From: Rubrivivax sp.
GTDB taxonomy: Bacteria; Pseudomonadota; Gammaproteobacteria; Burkholderiales; Burkholderiaceae_C
DNA: 33,356 bases
Assembly: GCA_016790425.1 (NCBI GenBank)
Contig: JAEUPF010000135.1
Span: forward strand, 1-33,356
Direction: 5' to 3'
Shown here piece after piece: positions 16,673 to 24,697 of the stretch. The notes below the pieces were generated by a model, which made no database searches, was not told the DNA's origin, and saw only the letters and a list, made by a program, of their open reading frames with translations. Made by a program: the position numbers and the translations under genes. Numbering within the stretch: the first letter of the stretch is position 1; every line of letters begins with the position of its first letter.

Positions 16673-17160
16673 GCACGATGAAGCCGCGCCATCGCCGGCT
16701 GGCCATCGCGGGCGTGCTGCTGCTGGCCGCCGGCGCCATCGCCGCGCTGGTGTTCAACGCCTTCCGCAGCAACCTCGTCTTCTTCTATTCACCCACGCAG
16801 GTGGCGGCCAACGAGGCGCCGGCGGGGCGCACCTTCCGCCTCGGCGGCCTGGTGGAAACCGGCAGCGTCAAGCGCGACGGGGTGCGCGTCACCTTCGTCG
16901 TCACCGACTCGGCCAAGACGGTGCCGGTGCGCTTCGACGGCGTGCTGCCCGACCTGTTCAAGGAAGGCAAGGGCGTCGTCGCGCAAGGCAAGCTCGAGAG
17001 CGGCGTCTTCGTCGCGCGCGAGGTGCTGGCCAAGCACGACGAGAACTACATGCCGCCCGAAGCGGCCGACGCCGTGCACCGCGCCACGCAGGCGCAGGAG
17101 CGCGCGGCGCGCAGCCTGGTGAGCGAGGGCAACGCGGGCGCCGCGGGCGGCAAGCCATGA
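16669..17160 (+). CDS. ccmE: Haem chaperone CcmE
   Basis: CcmE is a periplasmic haem chaperone held by one N-terminal helix (about 11-30). The 163-residue product has the OB-fold body and the haem-binding motif with His123, which forms the covalent bond to the haem vinyl group, and Tyr127 ([10 protein letters not shown]). A GAGGAG about 11 bases upstream serves as ribosome site inside ccmD. The start and stop overlap ccmD and ccmF by ATGA. Confidence 0.96.
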   Translation: MSTMKPRHRRLAIAGVLLLAAGAIAALVFNAFRSNLVFFYSPTQVAANEAPAGRTFRLGGLVETGSVKRDGVRVTFVVTDSAKTVPVRFDGVLPDLFKEGKGVVAQGKLESGVFVAREVLAKHDENYMPPEAADAVHRATQAQERAARSLVSEGNAGAAGGKP

Positions 17161-19238
17161 TTCCCGAGATCGGCCACTTCTTCCTCTGGCTGGCGCTGGG
17201 TGTGGCGCTCTTGCTGGCCACGCTGCCGCTGGCCGGCACGCTGCCGGTGCCGCTGCCGTTCGGTGCCGGCGCACGGCTGCGTCCGCACTGGGTGGCGCTG
17301 GCGCGGCCGCTGACGTACCTGTTCGGCTGCACGGTCGTCGTCGCCTACGGCTGCCTCACCGCGGCATTCGTGCGCAACGACTTCTCGGTGCTGTACGTGG
17401 CGCTGCACAGCAACGTCGACCTGCCGCTGCCCTACCGCATTGCCGGCGTCTGGGGCGGCCACGAAGGCTCGCTGCTGCTGTGGCTGATGCTGCAGGTGGT
17501 GTGGATGAGCGCAGTGGCGCGCTTCAGCCGCACCCTGCCGGCCGAAGTGGTGGGGCGCATCCTCGGCGTGCTGGGCATGGTGGCGGTGGGCTTTCTGCTC
17601 TTCACGCTGACCACGTCGAACCCGTTCGAGCGCCTGTTTCCGGTGCCGGCCAACGGCCGCGACCTCAACCCGCTGCTGCAGGACCCGGGCATGGTGATCC
17701 ACCCGCCGATGCTCTACACGGGTTATGTCGGCTTCTCGGTGGCCTTCGCCCTGGCCGTGGCCGGGCTCATCGGCGGCCGGCTCGACGCCACCTGGGCGCG
17801 CTGGACGCGGCCCTGGACCGTCACCGCCTGGGCCTGCCTGACGGTGGGCATCGCGCTGGGCAGCTGGTGGGCCTACTACGAACTCGGCTGGGGCGGCTGG
17901 TGGTTCTGGGACCCTGTGGAGAACGCCTCGTTCATGCCCTGGCTCGTGGGCACCGCGCTCATCCACTCGCTGGCGGTGACGGAGAAGCGCGGCGCCTTCA
18001 AGTCGTGGACGGTGCTGCTGGCGATCATCGCCTTCTCGCTGTCGCTGCTGGGCACCTTCCTCGTGCGCTCGGGCGTGCTGTCGTCGGTGCACGCCTTCGC
18101 CACCGACCCGGCGCGCGGCCTGTTCATCCTCGGCTTCCTGGTCACCGTGGTCGGCGCCTCGCTGGCTCTGTACGCCTGGCGCGCACCGACGGTGGGCCTG
18201 GGGTCGCGCTTCCACTGGGCCAGCCGCGAGACGACGCTGCTGGCCAACAACGTGATGCTGGTGGCCGCCTGCGGCGCCGTGTTGCTGGGCACGCTGTACC
18301 CGCTGGCGCTGGACGCGCTGGCGCTGGGCAAGATCTCCGTCGGGCCGCCCTACTTCGAGACCGTGTTCGTGCCGCTGATGGCGCCGCTGGTGTTCCTCAT
18401 GGGCGTGGGGCCGCTGGCGCGTTGGAAGCAGACCGAGCTGCCCGACCTCGGCCGGCGCCTGCGCTGGGCCTTCGCGGTGGCGGTGCTCGCCGCCGCGGCG
18501 CAGGCGCTGCTGCTGCGCGGTTCGGCCAACGGCGTGTCGCCGCTGGCGGTGCTCGGCCTCTTGATGGCGTGGTGGGTGGTGGCCTCGCTGGCGGTCGATG
18601 TCTGGGAACGGCTGCAGCCGCGCTCGCTCGCCGCCGGTGCGTCGGCGTGGGCTCGCCTGAAGGCCGCGCCGCGCGCCTTCGTCGAGCGCGCGCCGCTGGT
18701 GCCGCGCGCCGTGGCGGCGATGTGGCTTGCGCACCTGGGCGTGGCGGTGTTCATCTTCGGCGTCACGATGGTCAAGAGCTTCGAGATCGAGCGCGACGTG
18801 AAGATGCGCGCCGGCGACTTCGTCACCATCGGCGAGCTGACCTTCACACTGCAAGGCCTGCGCGAGCGCGAGGGCCCGAACTACCGTGCCGTGCAAGGCT
18901 GGGTGGAGGTGACTCGCGGCGAGGGCGCGGCGAAGTCCAAGGTGGCCGACCTGCTGCCCGAGAAGCGCGTCTACCGTGTGCAGGAGAACCCGATGACCGA
19001 GGCGGCCATCGCGACGCGCCTGATGGGCGACCTGTACGTGTCGCTGGGCGAACCGGTGGACGACGGCGCGGCGTGGATCGTGCGCGTGTACATCAAGCCG
19101 TTCGTCGACTGGATCTGGGGCGGCTGCGTGCTGATGGCGCTGGGCGGGCTGCTCGCCGCCGGCGACCGGCGCTACCGGGCGCGCGCCGAGGCCAAGGCCG
19201 CGCAGGCGCTGGTCTCCGGCGCCGCCGCGAAGGGGTGA
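17157..19238 (+). CDS. ccmF: Haem lyase subunit CcmF
   Basis: This 693-residue polytopic inner-membrane protein transfers haem from CcmE to apocytochrome CXXCH sites with CcmH and CcmI. It has the WWD signature [19 protein letters not shown] (244-262), conserved histidines including 182 ([12 protein letters not shown]) and 270, many membrane helices and a periplasmic C-terminal domain before a last helix. The length is typical. The ATG overlaps the ccmE stop (ATGA); ccmG follows after 6 bp. Confidence 0.97.
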   Translation: MIPEIGHFFLWLALGVALLLATLPLAGTLPVPLPFGAGARLRPHWVALARPLTYLFGCTVVVAYGCLTAAFVRNDFSVLYVALHSNVDLPLPYRIAGVWGGHEGSLLLWLMLQVVWMSAVARFSRTLPAEVVGRILGVLGMVAVGFLLFTLTTSNPFERLFPVPANGRDLNPLLQDPGMVIHPPMLYTGYVGFSVAFALAVAGLIGGRLDATWARWTRPWTVTAWACLTVGIALGSWWAYYELGWGGWWFWDPVENASFMPWLVGTALIHSLAVTEKRGAFKSWTVLLAIIAFSLSLLGTFLVRSGVLSSVHAFATDPARGLFILGFLVTVVGASLALYAWRAPTVGLGSRFHWASRETTLLANNVMLVAACGAVLLGTLYPLALDALALGKISVGPPYFETVFVPLMAPLVFLMGVGPLARWKQTELPDLGRRLRWAFAVAVLAAAAQALLLRGSANGVSPLAVLGLLMAWWVVASLAVDVWERLQPRSLAAGASAWARLKAAPRAFVERAPLVPRAVAAMWLAHLGVAVFIFGVTMVKSFEIERDVKMRAGDFVTIGELTFTLQGLREREGPNYRAVQGWVEVTRGEGAAKSKVADLLPEKRVYRVQENPMTEAAIATRLMGDLYVSLGEPVDDGAAWIVRVYIKPFVDWIWGGCVLMALGGLLAAGDRRYRARAEAKAAQALVSGAAAKG

Positions 19239-19244
19239 GCGCGC

Positions 19245-19892
19245 ATGGCTGCTGATTCCTCGCTGCAGCCGCAGCAGCGTCCGGTTGCCGTCGACGCGCC
19301 CGGCGTTGCCGCGGGTGCGTCGGCAGTCCCGGCGGCGGCGCGTGCGCCGGCGCCCCGGCGCCGCCGCTTCTGGCTCTTCCTCACGCCGCTGGCGGCCTTC
19401 GCGCTGCTGGCGGTGCTGCTCGGCCGCGGCCTTTCGCTCGACCCGCGCGAAGTGCCCTCGCCTTTCGTCGGCAAGCCGGCGCCGGCCTTCGTGCTGCCGC
19501 GCCTGGACGACGGCAACGCCACCGCGAAGCTCGAAGACTTCGCCGGCAAGGTGTGGATCCTCAACGTCTGGGCGAGCTGGTGCGGCCCCTGCCGCGACGA
19601 GCACCCGCTGTGGGTGGCGTTCGCGCGCCGCAGCAAGGTGCCGCTGGTCGGGCTGAACTACAAGGACAAGCGCGCGGCGGCCCAGCCGTGGCTGGCGCAG
19701 CTGGGCGATCCTTATGCGATGTCGCTCTTCGACGCCGACGGCAAGGTCGCCATCGACTGGGGCGTGTACGGCGTGCCCGAGACCTTCATCATCGACCGCC
19801 AGGGCATCGTGCGCCTGAAGCACGTGGGCCCCATCACGGCCGAGCTGCTGCGCGACAAGATCGAGCCGCTGCTGAAGAAGATCGATGGCTGA
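19245..19892 (+). CDS. ccmG: Thiol:disulfide interchange protein CcmG/DsbE
   Basis: This membrane-anchored thioredoxin-fold protein keeps apocytochrome CXXCH cysteines reduced for haem attachment. The 215-residue product has a membrane helix at about 42-60, the active site WCGPC (Cys113, Cys116) and the cis-proline region GVPETFIID. About 40 Ala/Pro-rich residues precede the helix, which is longer than usual; no closer ATG exists. The last 8 bases overlap the start of ccmH. Confidence 0.95.
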   Translation: MAADSSLQPQQRPVAVDAPGVAAGASAVPAAARAPAPRRRRFWLFLTPLAAFALLAVLLGRGLSLDPREVPSPFVGKPAPAFVLPRLDDGNATAKLEDFAGKVWILNVWASWCGPCRDEHPLWVAFARRSKVPLVGLNYKDKRAAAQPWLAQLGDPYAMSLFDADGKVAIDWGVYGVPETFIIDRQGIVRLKHVGPITAELLRDKIEPLLKKIDG

Positions 19893-20394
19893 GCAGCGCG
19901 CGTCGGTATCGTTCCTGCGTGCCCGGCTGCTCGCTCGTGTCGTGCTGCTGGCGGCGGCGCTCGCGGCCGCTGCGGCCGGCGCGGTGCAGGCCGCCGGCCC
20001 GGCGCAGCCGCTGGCCGCCGACCCCCAGCTCGAGGCGCGCGTGCTGAAGGTGACCGCCGAGCTGCGTTGCCTGGTGTGCCAGAACCAGACCATCGCCGAT
20101 TCGCACGCCGACCTCGCGGTTGACCTGCGCAACCAGGTGCGCGAGATGCTGCGCCAGGGCAAGACCGAAGCCGAAGTGCTGGCCTACATGACCGCGCGCT
20201 ACGGCGACTTCGTGCTGTACCGGCCGCCGATGAAGGAGAGCACCGTGCTGCTGTGGCTGGGGCCGGGCCTGTTGATGGCCGGTGGCTTGGCAGCCCTGGT
20301 GATGGTGCTGCGCCGGCGCGCCCGCGCCGGCGACGAGGCCTTCGAGCCCGATCCCGGCGTGGAAGACGACGACGAGCGCGGCGAGCGCCGCTGA
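19885..20394 (+). CDS. ccmH: Cytochrome c maturation thioredoxin-like protein CcmH
   Basis: The 169-residue product has a signal peptide or anchor (about 13-37), the redox motif LRCLVCQNQ (Cys62, Cys65) and a C-terminal helix (about 120-142). It forms the haem lyase with CcmF and CcmI and resolves disulfides with CcmG. Its start overlaps ccmG by 8 bp. A short acidic cytoplasmic tail ends it. Confidence 0.96.
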   Translation: MAEQRASVSFLRARLLARVVLLAAALAAAAAGAVQAAGPAQPLAADPQLEARVLKVTAELRCLVCQNQTIADSHADLAVDLRNQVREMLRQGKTEAEVLAYMTARYGDFVLYRPPMKESTVLLWLGPGLLMAGGLAALVMVLRRRARAGDEAFEPDPGVEDDDERGERR

Positions 20395-20422
20395 AACGAG
20401 CAACCGACCCGACGACGAGCCG

Positions 20423-21742
20423 ATGGACGACCCGACCCCGACGACGTTGGACGCGCTGCGCCAGCAGTGGCACCAGCTGCATGAGCGGCAGCGCAGCGGC
20501 GCGCTCGACGCCGCTGCGTACGAAGCGCAGCGCAAGACGCTCGAGCAGCGCATCGTGTCCGCGGTCGTGCAGCAGCCGGTTGCGGCCGGCGCAGCGGCCA
20601 CTGCCTTTGCATCTGCTGCATCTGCTGCGTCCGCCGCTGTCGTCCCCGCGCCGCGCGCCTCCGGCCGCTTCATCGCCGTGGCAGCGGTGTTCGTGGTCGC
20701 CGTCGCCGCGGCCGGCTACGCGTGGAAGGGCGAGCCGCGCGCCGCGGCCGGCACGCCGCCGCACGGCTTCGAGCAGGCCGGCGCCGGAAGTGGCGGCGGT
20801 GAGGGCGGCGTCGCCGGCCATCCCGGTGGCGCCGGTGCCGAGCAACTCGACGCGCTCGTCCGGCAACTCCAGGAGCGTCTGGACAAGCAGCCCGGCGACG
20901 CGCAGGGCTGGGCGCTGCTGGGGCGTTCGCAGATGGCGCTCAACCGCTTCGAAGAGGCGGCGGCCGCCTACCGCAAGGCGCTGGCGATCAAGCCCGACGA
21001 CGCGGCCCTGTTGACCGACTACGCCGACGCGCTGGGCGTGCTCAACGGCCGCTCGCTCGAAGGGGAGCCGCAGCGCCTGCTCGACAAGGCCCTGAAGCTC
21101 GATCCGCGGCACATCAAGGCGCTGGTGCTGGTGGGCACTCTCGAATTCCAGCGCGGCAACTTCGCCGGTGCGCAGAAGCGCTGGGAAGAAGCGGTGGCCA
21201 TCGGCCCCGCCGGCGACGGCCTGGTCGAGCTGGCGCGCGAAGGCGCGTCGCAGGCGCAGGCCAGGCAGCAGGGGGCCGGCGGCGCGCGTCCGGGAACGGC
21301 TTCGAATGCGCCGGCCGCCGCGCAGCCGCGGCCGCAGGCGCCCTCGACAAGCGGCGGCGCCCCAGCCGGCGGCGCAGCCGCCGCGGCCGGTGGCGGCATT
21401 CGCGGCACGGTGCGCCTGGCGGCTTCCCTGAAAGCGCAGGCGGCGCCGGGCGACACGGTGTTCATCTTCGCCCGCGCCGCCGGCGGGGGCGGCATGCCGC
21501 TGGCGATCCTGCAAAAACGCGTGTCCGACCTGCCGGCCACGTTCACGCTCGACGACAGCCAGGCCATGTCGCCGGCGGCGCGCTTGTCCGCGGCGCAGCA
21601 GGTGGTGGTCACTGCGCGCATCAGCAAGTCGGGCCAGGCGACGCCGCAGCCCGGCGATCTCGAAGGCGTCTCGGCGCCGGTGGCGCCGGGCTCGGCGGCG
21701 GCCGGCGATCTCGTCGTCGAGATCGGCACCGTCAGGCGCTGA
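20423..21742 (+). CDS. ccmI: Cytochrome c maturation protein CcmI (TPR apocytochrome chaperone)
   Basis: CcmI holds the apocytochrome for the CcmFH lyase. The 439-residue product starts with a charged helical segment (about 8-48, rich in Leu/Gln/Arg), then a membrane helix at about 82-100, TPR repeats (about 150-270), an Ala/Pro/Gly linker and the beta-rich C-terminal CcmI domain (about 322-439). Classical CcmI has a membrane helix before the charged segment; here it is absent, and no in-frame extension supplies it in the 28-bp gap after ccmH. The position as last gene of the cluster supports the call. Confidence 0.88.
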   Translation: MDDPTPTTLDALRQQWHQLHERQRSGALDAAAYEAQRKTLEQRIVSAVVQQPVAAGAAATAFASAASAASAAVVPAPRASGRFIAVAAVFVVAVAAAGYAWKGEPRAAAGTPPHGFEQAGAGSGGGEGGVAGHPGGAGAEQLDALVRQLQERLDKQPGDAQGWALLGRSQMALNRFEEAAAAYRKALAIKPDDAALLTDYADALGVLNGRSLEGEPQRLLDKALKLDPRHIKALVLVGTLEFQRGNFAGAQKRWEEAVAIGPAGDGLVELAREGASQAQARQQGAGGARPGTASNAPAAAQPRPQAPSTSGGAPAGGAAAAAGGGIRGTVRLAASLKAQAAPGDTVFIFARAAGGGGMPLAILQKRVSDLPATFTLDDSQAMSPAARLSAAQQVVVTARISKSGQATPQPGDLEGVSAPVAPGSAAAGDLVVEIGTVRR

Positions 21743-21775
21743 GGCGGCTCAGGCGGTTCAGGCGCTTCAGCCGCC
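21739..21775. repeat. Triplicated 9-mer and hairpin over the ccmI stop codon
   Basis: Three imperfect copies of GGCGGCTCA follow one another from 21743 to 21769. The segment also forms inverted repeats: CTGAG/CTCAG over the stop codon, and GGCGGCT (21743-21749) with AGCCGCC (21769-21775). No T run follows, so a terminator role is uncertain. Confidence 0.4.
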
Positions 21776-21798
21776 GCGCCCCGCCAGCAGCGCCGCAG

Positions 21799-21813
21799 CG
21801 CGCCGCCGGCGCG
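21799..21813. terminator. GC hairpin between convergent ccmI and the FAD dehydrogenase gene
   Basis: CGCGCC-GCC-GGCGCG is a perfect 6-bp stem with a 3-base loop in the 78-bp gap between two converging genes. It is followed on the plus strand by TTCGCCTT. It may act as a bidirectional terminator, although the T stretch is poor. Confidence 0.35.
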
Positions 21814-21820
21814 TTCGCCT

Positions 21821-23248
21821 TCAGAGTGCGAACACCTTGCCTGGATTCATGATGTTGCGCGGGTCGAGCGTGCGCTTGATGCTGCGCATCATCTGCACCG
21901 CCACCGGGCCGGCTTCGTCGAGCAGGTAGCCCATCTTGTGCAGGCCCACGCCGTGCTCGCCGGTGCAGGTGCCTTCCAGGCGCAGCGCGCGCTGCACCAT
22001 CTGCACGCCCAGGCGCTCGACTTCGGCCACTTCGCGGGCGTCGTTGGGGTCGATCAGCCAGCTGAGGTGGAAGTTGCCGTCGCCCACGTGGCCGACGATC
22101 CAGTAGGGGATGCCCGCGGCGTCGCTCTCGGCGATGCTTTCGTTGATGCTCTCGGCCAGGCGCGAGATCGGCACGCAGGTGTCGGTGCTCTGGCAGCGGC
22201 AGCCCGGGCGCGTCTGCAGCGCCGCGAAGTAGGCCTTGTGCCGCGCCGTCCACAGGCGGCTGCGCTCCTCGGGCGTGGTGGCCCACTGGAAGTCGGCGCC
22301 TCCGTGCTCGCGGGCGATCTCCTGCACCGTGGCCGCCTGCTCGGCGACGCCGGCCGTCGTGCCGTGGAACTCCATCAGCAGCATCGGCTGCTCGCGCAGG
22401 CCGAGCCTGGCGTAGGCGTTGACGCCGCGGATCGCGTTGGCGTCCAGCAGCTCGCAGCGCGCGATCGGCACGCCCATCTGGATGACGGCGATCGTCGTGC
22501 GCACGGCCGCGTCGACGCTGGGGAAGTGGCAGATCGCCGCGCTCATCGCCTCGGGCAGCGGGTACAGCTTCAGCGTGATCTCGGTGATGACGCCCAGCGT
22601 CCCCTCGCTGCCGACGAACAGGCGCGTCAGGTCGTAGCCGGCGCTGCTCTTCTTGGCCCGCGTGCCGGTGCGCATCACCTCGCCGCCGGCGGTGACGACC
22701 TCCAACCCGAGCACGTTCTCGCGCATCGTGCCGTAGCGCACCGCGTTCGTGCCCGAGGCGCGGGTGGCGGTCATGCCGCCGATGGTGGCGTTGGCGCCGG
22801 GGTCGATGGGGAAGAAGAGCCCGGTGTCCTTGATCTCGCGGTTGACCTGCTCGCGGGTGACGCCGGGCTGCACGGTGACGGTGAGGTCGTCGGCGTCGAT
22901 GCGCAGCACACGGTCCATGCGGCCGAGGTCGAGCGTGATGCCGCCTTGCACCGCGAGCACGTGCCCCTCCAGCGAGCTGCCGATGCCGAACGGGATCACC
23001 GGCACCGCGTGCTCCTGCGCCAGGCGAACCGCCGCGGCGACGTCGTCGGTGCTTTCGCAGAACAGCACCGCCTCGGGCGGCGTGGCGGCATAGACCGATT
23101 CGTCGCGGCCGTGCTGCTCGCGCACCGCCGCGGCGGTGGAGCAGCGCTCGCCGAAGCGCTGGCGCAGCGCTTGCAGCATCGCCGGCGGCACCACGCGCAC
23201 GGCGGCGGCGCCAGGGGGCTTCAGGATCGGGTCGTGCGGAGCGTTCAT
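21821..23248 (-). CDS. FAD-binding dehydrogenase of the D-lactate (cytochrome)/glycolate oxidase GlcD family
   Basis: The 475-residue flavoprotein starts at ATG 23248, with AAGGA 9 bases upstream. The PCMH FAD-binding domain covers about 55-235 (VPVIPFGIGSSLEGH at 82-96; DPGANATIGGMTATRASGTN). The C-terminal domain carries GHVGDGNFH and ends with GTCTGEHGVGLHKM and LDPRNIMNPGK. These are standard for the VAO/PCMH family that oxidises 2-hydroxy acids such as D-lactate and passes electrons to cytochrome c or quinone. The absence of glcE/glcF neighbours favours a single-subunit D-lactate dehydrogenase, as in yeast Dld1 and human LDHD. The substrate is inferred. Confidence 0.88.
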   Translation of the reverse strand: MNAPHDPILKPPGAAAVRVVPPAMLQALRQRFGERCSTAAAVREQHGRDESVYAATPPEAVLFCESTDDVAAAVRLAQEHAVPVIPFGIGSSLEGHVLAVQGGITLDLGRMDRVLRIDADDLTVTVQPGVTREQVNREIKDTGLFFPIDPGANATIGGMTATRASGTNAVRYGTMRENVLGLEVVTAGGEVMRTGTRAKKSSAGYDLTRLFVGSEGTLGVITEITLKLYPLPEAMSAAICHFPSVDAAVRTTIAVIQMGVPIARCELLDANAIRGVNAYARLGLREQPMLLMEFHGTTAGVAEQAATVQEIAREHGGADFQWATTPEERSRLWTARHKAYFAALQTRPGCRCQSTDTCVPISRLAESINESIAESDAAGIPYWIVGHVGDGNFHLSWLIDPNDAREVAEVERLGVQMVQRALRLEGTCTGEHGVGLHKMGYLLDEAGPVAVQMMRSIKRTLDPRNIMNPGKVFAL

Positions 23249-23593
23249 CGCGGCGCGTCCTTGGGCAGGCGAAAGGGCGGGGGCGGGCGGCCGGGTGCGT
23301 CGCGCCGTCGGCACAGAGGGCGCCGATTCTAGGAGTGGGGGGCGCGATGCGCGGGCAGCGGGGCGGCGTGCGACCCGCCGCCCGCTGCAGGTGCCGCCGC
23401 CGCATGGCGTGGCCGCCCGGCGGCGGCGCGGGCACGCATCCTGCCCGCGCAGGTCGGCGCGAACAGGCTGCCTCGCCGGCCGCAATTCCGCACACCGGCC
23501 GGGGCGCCCGCGGCGCAACATGGCGCCGCCGTTCACACGCTCTTGCGCCACGCCGCCCCCCTTCCAGCCTGCCCAGCCACCCACTTCATCGCC
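23249..23593. other. 345-bp divergent gap with GC hairpins
   Basis: No gene is supported here. A 12-bp stem with one bulge pairs 23355-23367 with 23377-23388, and a looser GC inverted repeat follows at about 23390-23435. The left part holds the likely promoter and leader of the FAD dehydrogenase gene. I see no clear promoter for the small gene on the right. Confidence 0.45.
23326..23331 (-). promoter_or_regulatory. Putative -10 element (TAGAAT) of the FAD dehydrogenase gene
   Basis: On the minus strand CCTAGAATCGGCGCC matches a sigma70 -10 box in five of six positions. Transcription would start near 23319, leaving a leader of about 70 bases. No good -35 box is seen. Confidence 0.4.
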
Positions 23594-23914
23594 ATGGCCG
23601 CCGCCGCTGCCCCCGCCATCATCGCCGACCGCGGCGAGTTCATCGACGTGCTACGGGCGCTGTGGCGCGGGCACGTGCTCGTGCATTGCGGCGAGGAAGC
23701 CGGCGGCTGGCTGCTCGACGGCGGCCGCGTGTTCACGTCGTACAGCCCGCTGCTGCGATACGGCCTGGTGCGCGAGGTATCGAATCCGCAGGGTTTCGAG
23801 CATGTGCGCTACTTCCGCTTGAGCGAACGCGGCCGCGCGTTTGCCGAGCGGGCCATCGCGGCCTGGCGGCAGCGGCCGCTGCTGGAACGCCTGCTGGTGC
23901 GGCTGCTGGGCTGA
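23594..23914 (+). CDS. Small uncharacterised protein, winged-helix-like
   Basis: This 106-residue protein starts at ATG 23594; the frame is open to 23543, but the extra residues look unlike a protein. The sequence has predicted helices (EFIDVLRALWRG), a beta hairpin (GGWLLDGGRVF), a segment like a recognition helix (PLLRYGLVREV) and a closing helix with FRLSERGRAFAERAIAAWR. The FRLSERGR pattern resembles the wing and following helix of winged-helix proteins, so DNA binding is possible. I do not recognise the family. It lies 91 bp before the adenosyltransferase gene on the same strand. Confidence 0.65.
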   Translation: MAAAAAPAIIADRGEFIDVLRALWRGHVLVHCGEEAGGWLLDGGRVFTSYSPLLRYGLVREVSNPQGFEHVRYFRLSERGRAFAERAIAAWRQRPLLERLLVRLLG

Positions 23915-23989
23915 TCGGCGGCCTGCCGGCGCCCGCTGCGCGGGCCGGCCGGAACACCCTGAAACACGCCGTACCCGGCCGCGTGCGGC

Positions 23990-23995
23990 GAGAAT
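23990..23995 (+). promoter_or_regulatory. Putative -10 element (GAGAAT) of the adenosyltransferase gene
   Basis: GAGAATCGCCGGCGCC runs directly into the ATG at 24006, so the transcript would be leaderless or nearly so. It resembles the other -10-like strings in the window. The -35 region is not recognisable. Confidence 0.3.
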
Positions 23996-24005
23996 CGCCG
24001 GCGCC

Positions 24006-24584
24006 ATGTCCAACCGCCTCACCCAGATCGCCACCCGCACCGGCGACGACGGCACCACCGGCCTCGGCGACGGCCAGCGCGTCGGCAAGGACCACCGCCG
24101 AGTGGCCGCGATGGGCGACGTCGACGAGCTGAACTCCAGCCTCGGCGTCCTGCTGGCCGAACCGCTGCCCGAAGAGGTGCGCGAACTGCTGGTGACGATC
24201 CAGCACGAGCTGTTCAACCTCGGCGGCGAGCTCTCGATCCCCGGCACGAGCCTGGTCAAGCCCGAAGCCGTGACCGCGCTCGACGCGGCGCTGGCGCGCC
24301 ACAACGCCACGCTGCCGCGGCTCGTGGAGTTCGTGCTGCCCGGCGGCACCCGCAGCGCGGCATTGGCGCACGTGAGCCGCACCATCGCGCGCCGCGCCGA
24401 GCGTGCGCTGGTGACACTGGGCACCGCCGAACCGGTCAACGAAGCGCCGCGGCAATACCTCAATCGCCTGTCGGACCTGCTGTTCGTCCTGGCGCGCGTG
24501 CTCAACCGCGCCAATCTCGACGGCCTCGGTGGCGACGACGTGTATTGGCACAGCGAGCGGCTCGCCCGCTCGCGGCAACCATGA
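24006..24584 (+). CDS. Cob(I)alamin adenosyltransferase, PduO type
   Basis: The 192-residue enzyme transfers the adenosyl group of ATP to cob(I)alamin, making coenzyme B12. The N-terminal ATP-binding motif TRTGDDGTTGL (10-20), GDVDELNSSLG and RRAERALVTL are typical of the PduO/MMAB family, a trimeric four-helix bundle; the length is normal. The start ATG at 24006 gives the conserved N-terminus MSNRLTQIATRTGD. No other cobalamin gene lies in the window. The last codons fall within the first unit of a repeat cluster. Confidence 0.93.
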   Translation: MSNRLTQIATRTGDDGTTGLGDGQRVGKDHRRVAAMGDVDELNSSLGVLLAEPLPEEVRELLVTIQHELFNLGGELSIPGTSLVKPEAVTALDAALARHNATLPRLVEFVLPGGTRSAALAHVSRTIARRAERALVTLGTAEPVNEAPRQYLNRLSDLLFVLARVLNRANLDGLGGDDVYWHSERLARSRQP

Positions 24585-24682
24585 GCGGGCGGCCCGCCGC
24601 TCGCGCCAACTGTGAACGAGCGGCTCGCCCGCTCGCGTCGACCATGATCCGAGCGGCTGGCCTGCTCGCCGCAACCATGCCC
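24555..24682 (+). repeat. Four imperfect palindromic repeats between the adenosyltransferase and metallopeptidase genes
   Basis: Units start at 24555, 24583, 24618 and 24651, 28-35 bp apart. Copies 1 and 3 share GAGCGGCTCGCCCGCTCGCG exactly, and copy 4 differs by a few bases. Each contains the inverted repeat GAGCG/CGCTC (or a near match) and ends in a variant of CAACCATG. The first copy covers the end of the adenosyltransferase gene, and a weaker fifth start (GAGCTGAG) is at 24683. The cluster may be a REP-like element or a tandem duplication of a gene end. Confidence 0.75.
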
Positions 24683-24697
24683 GAGCTGAGAACGACG

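Noticed and set aside
17046-20162. Long minus-strand open frame opposite ccmF-ccmH
   Set aside because: It is a His/Arg/Gln/Ala-rich shadow typical of antisense frames in GC-rich DNA and lies over well-identified ccm genes.
24555-24690. CRISPR array
   Set aside because: The spacings are irregular and too short, the copies are imperfect, and no cas genes are near.
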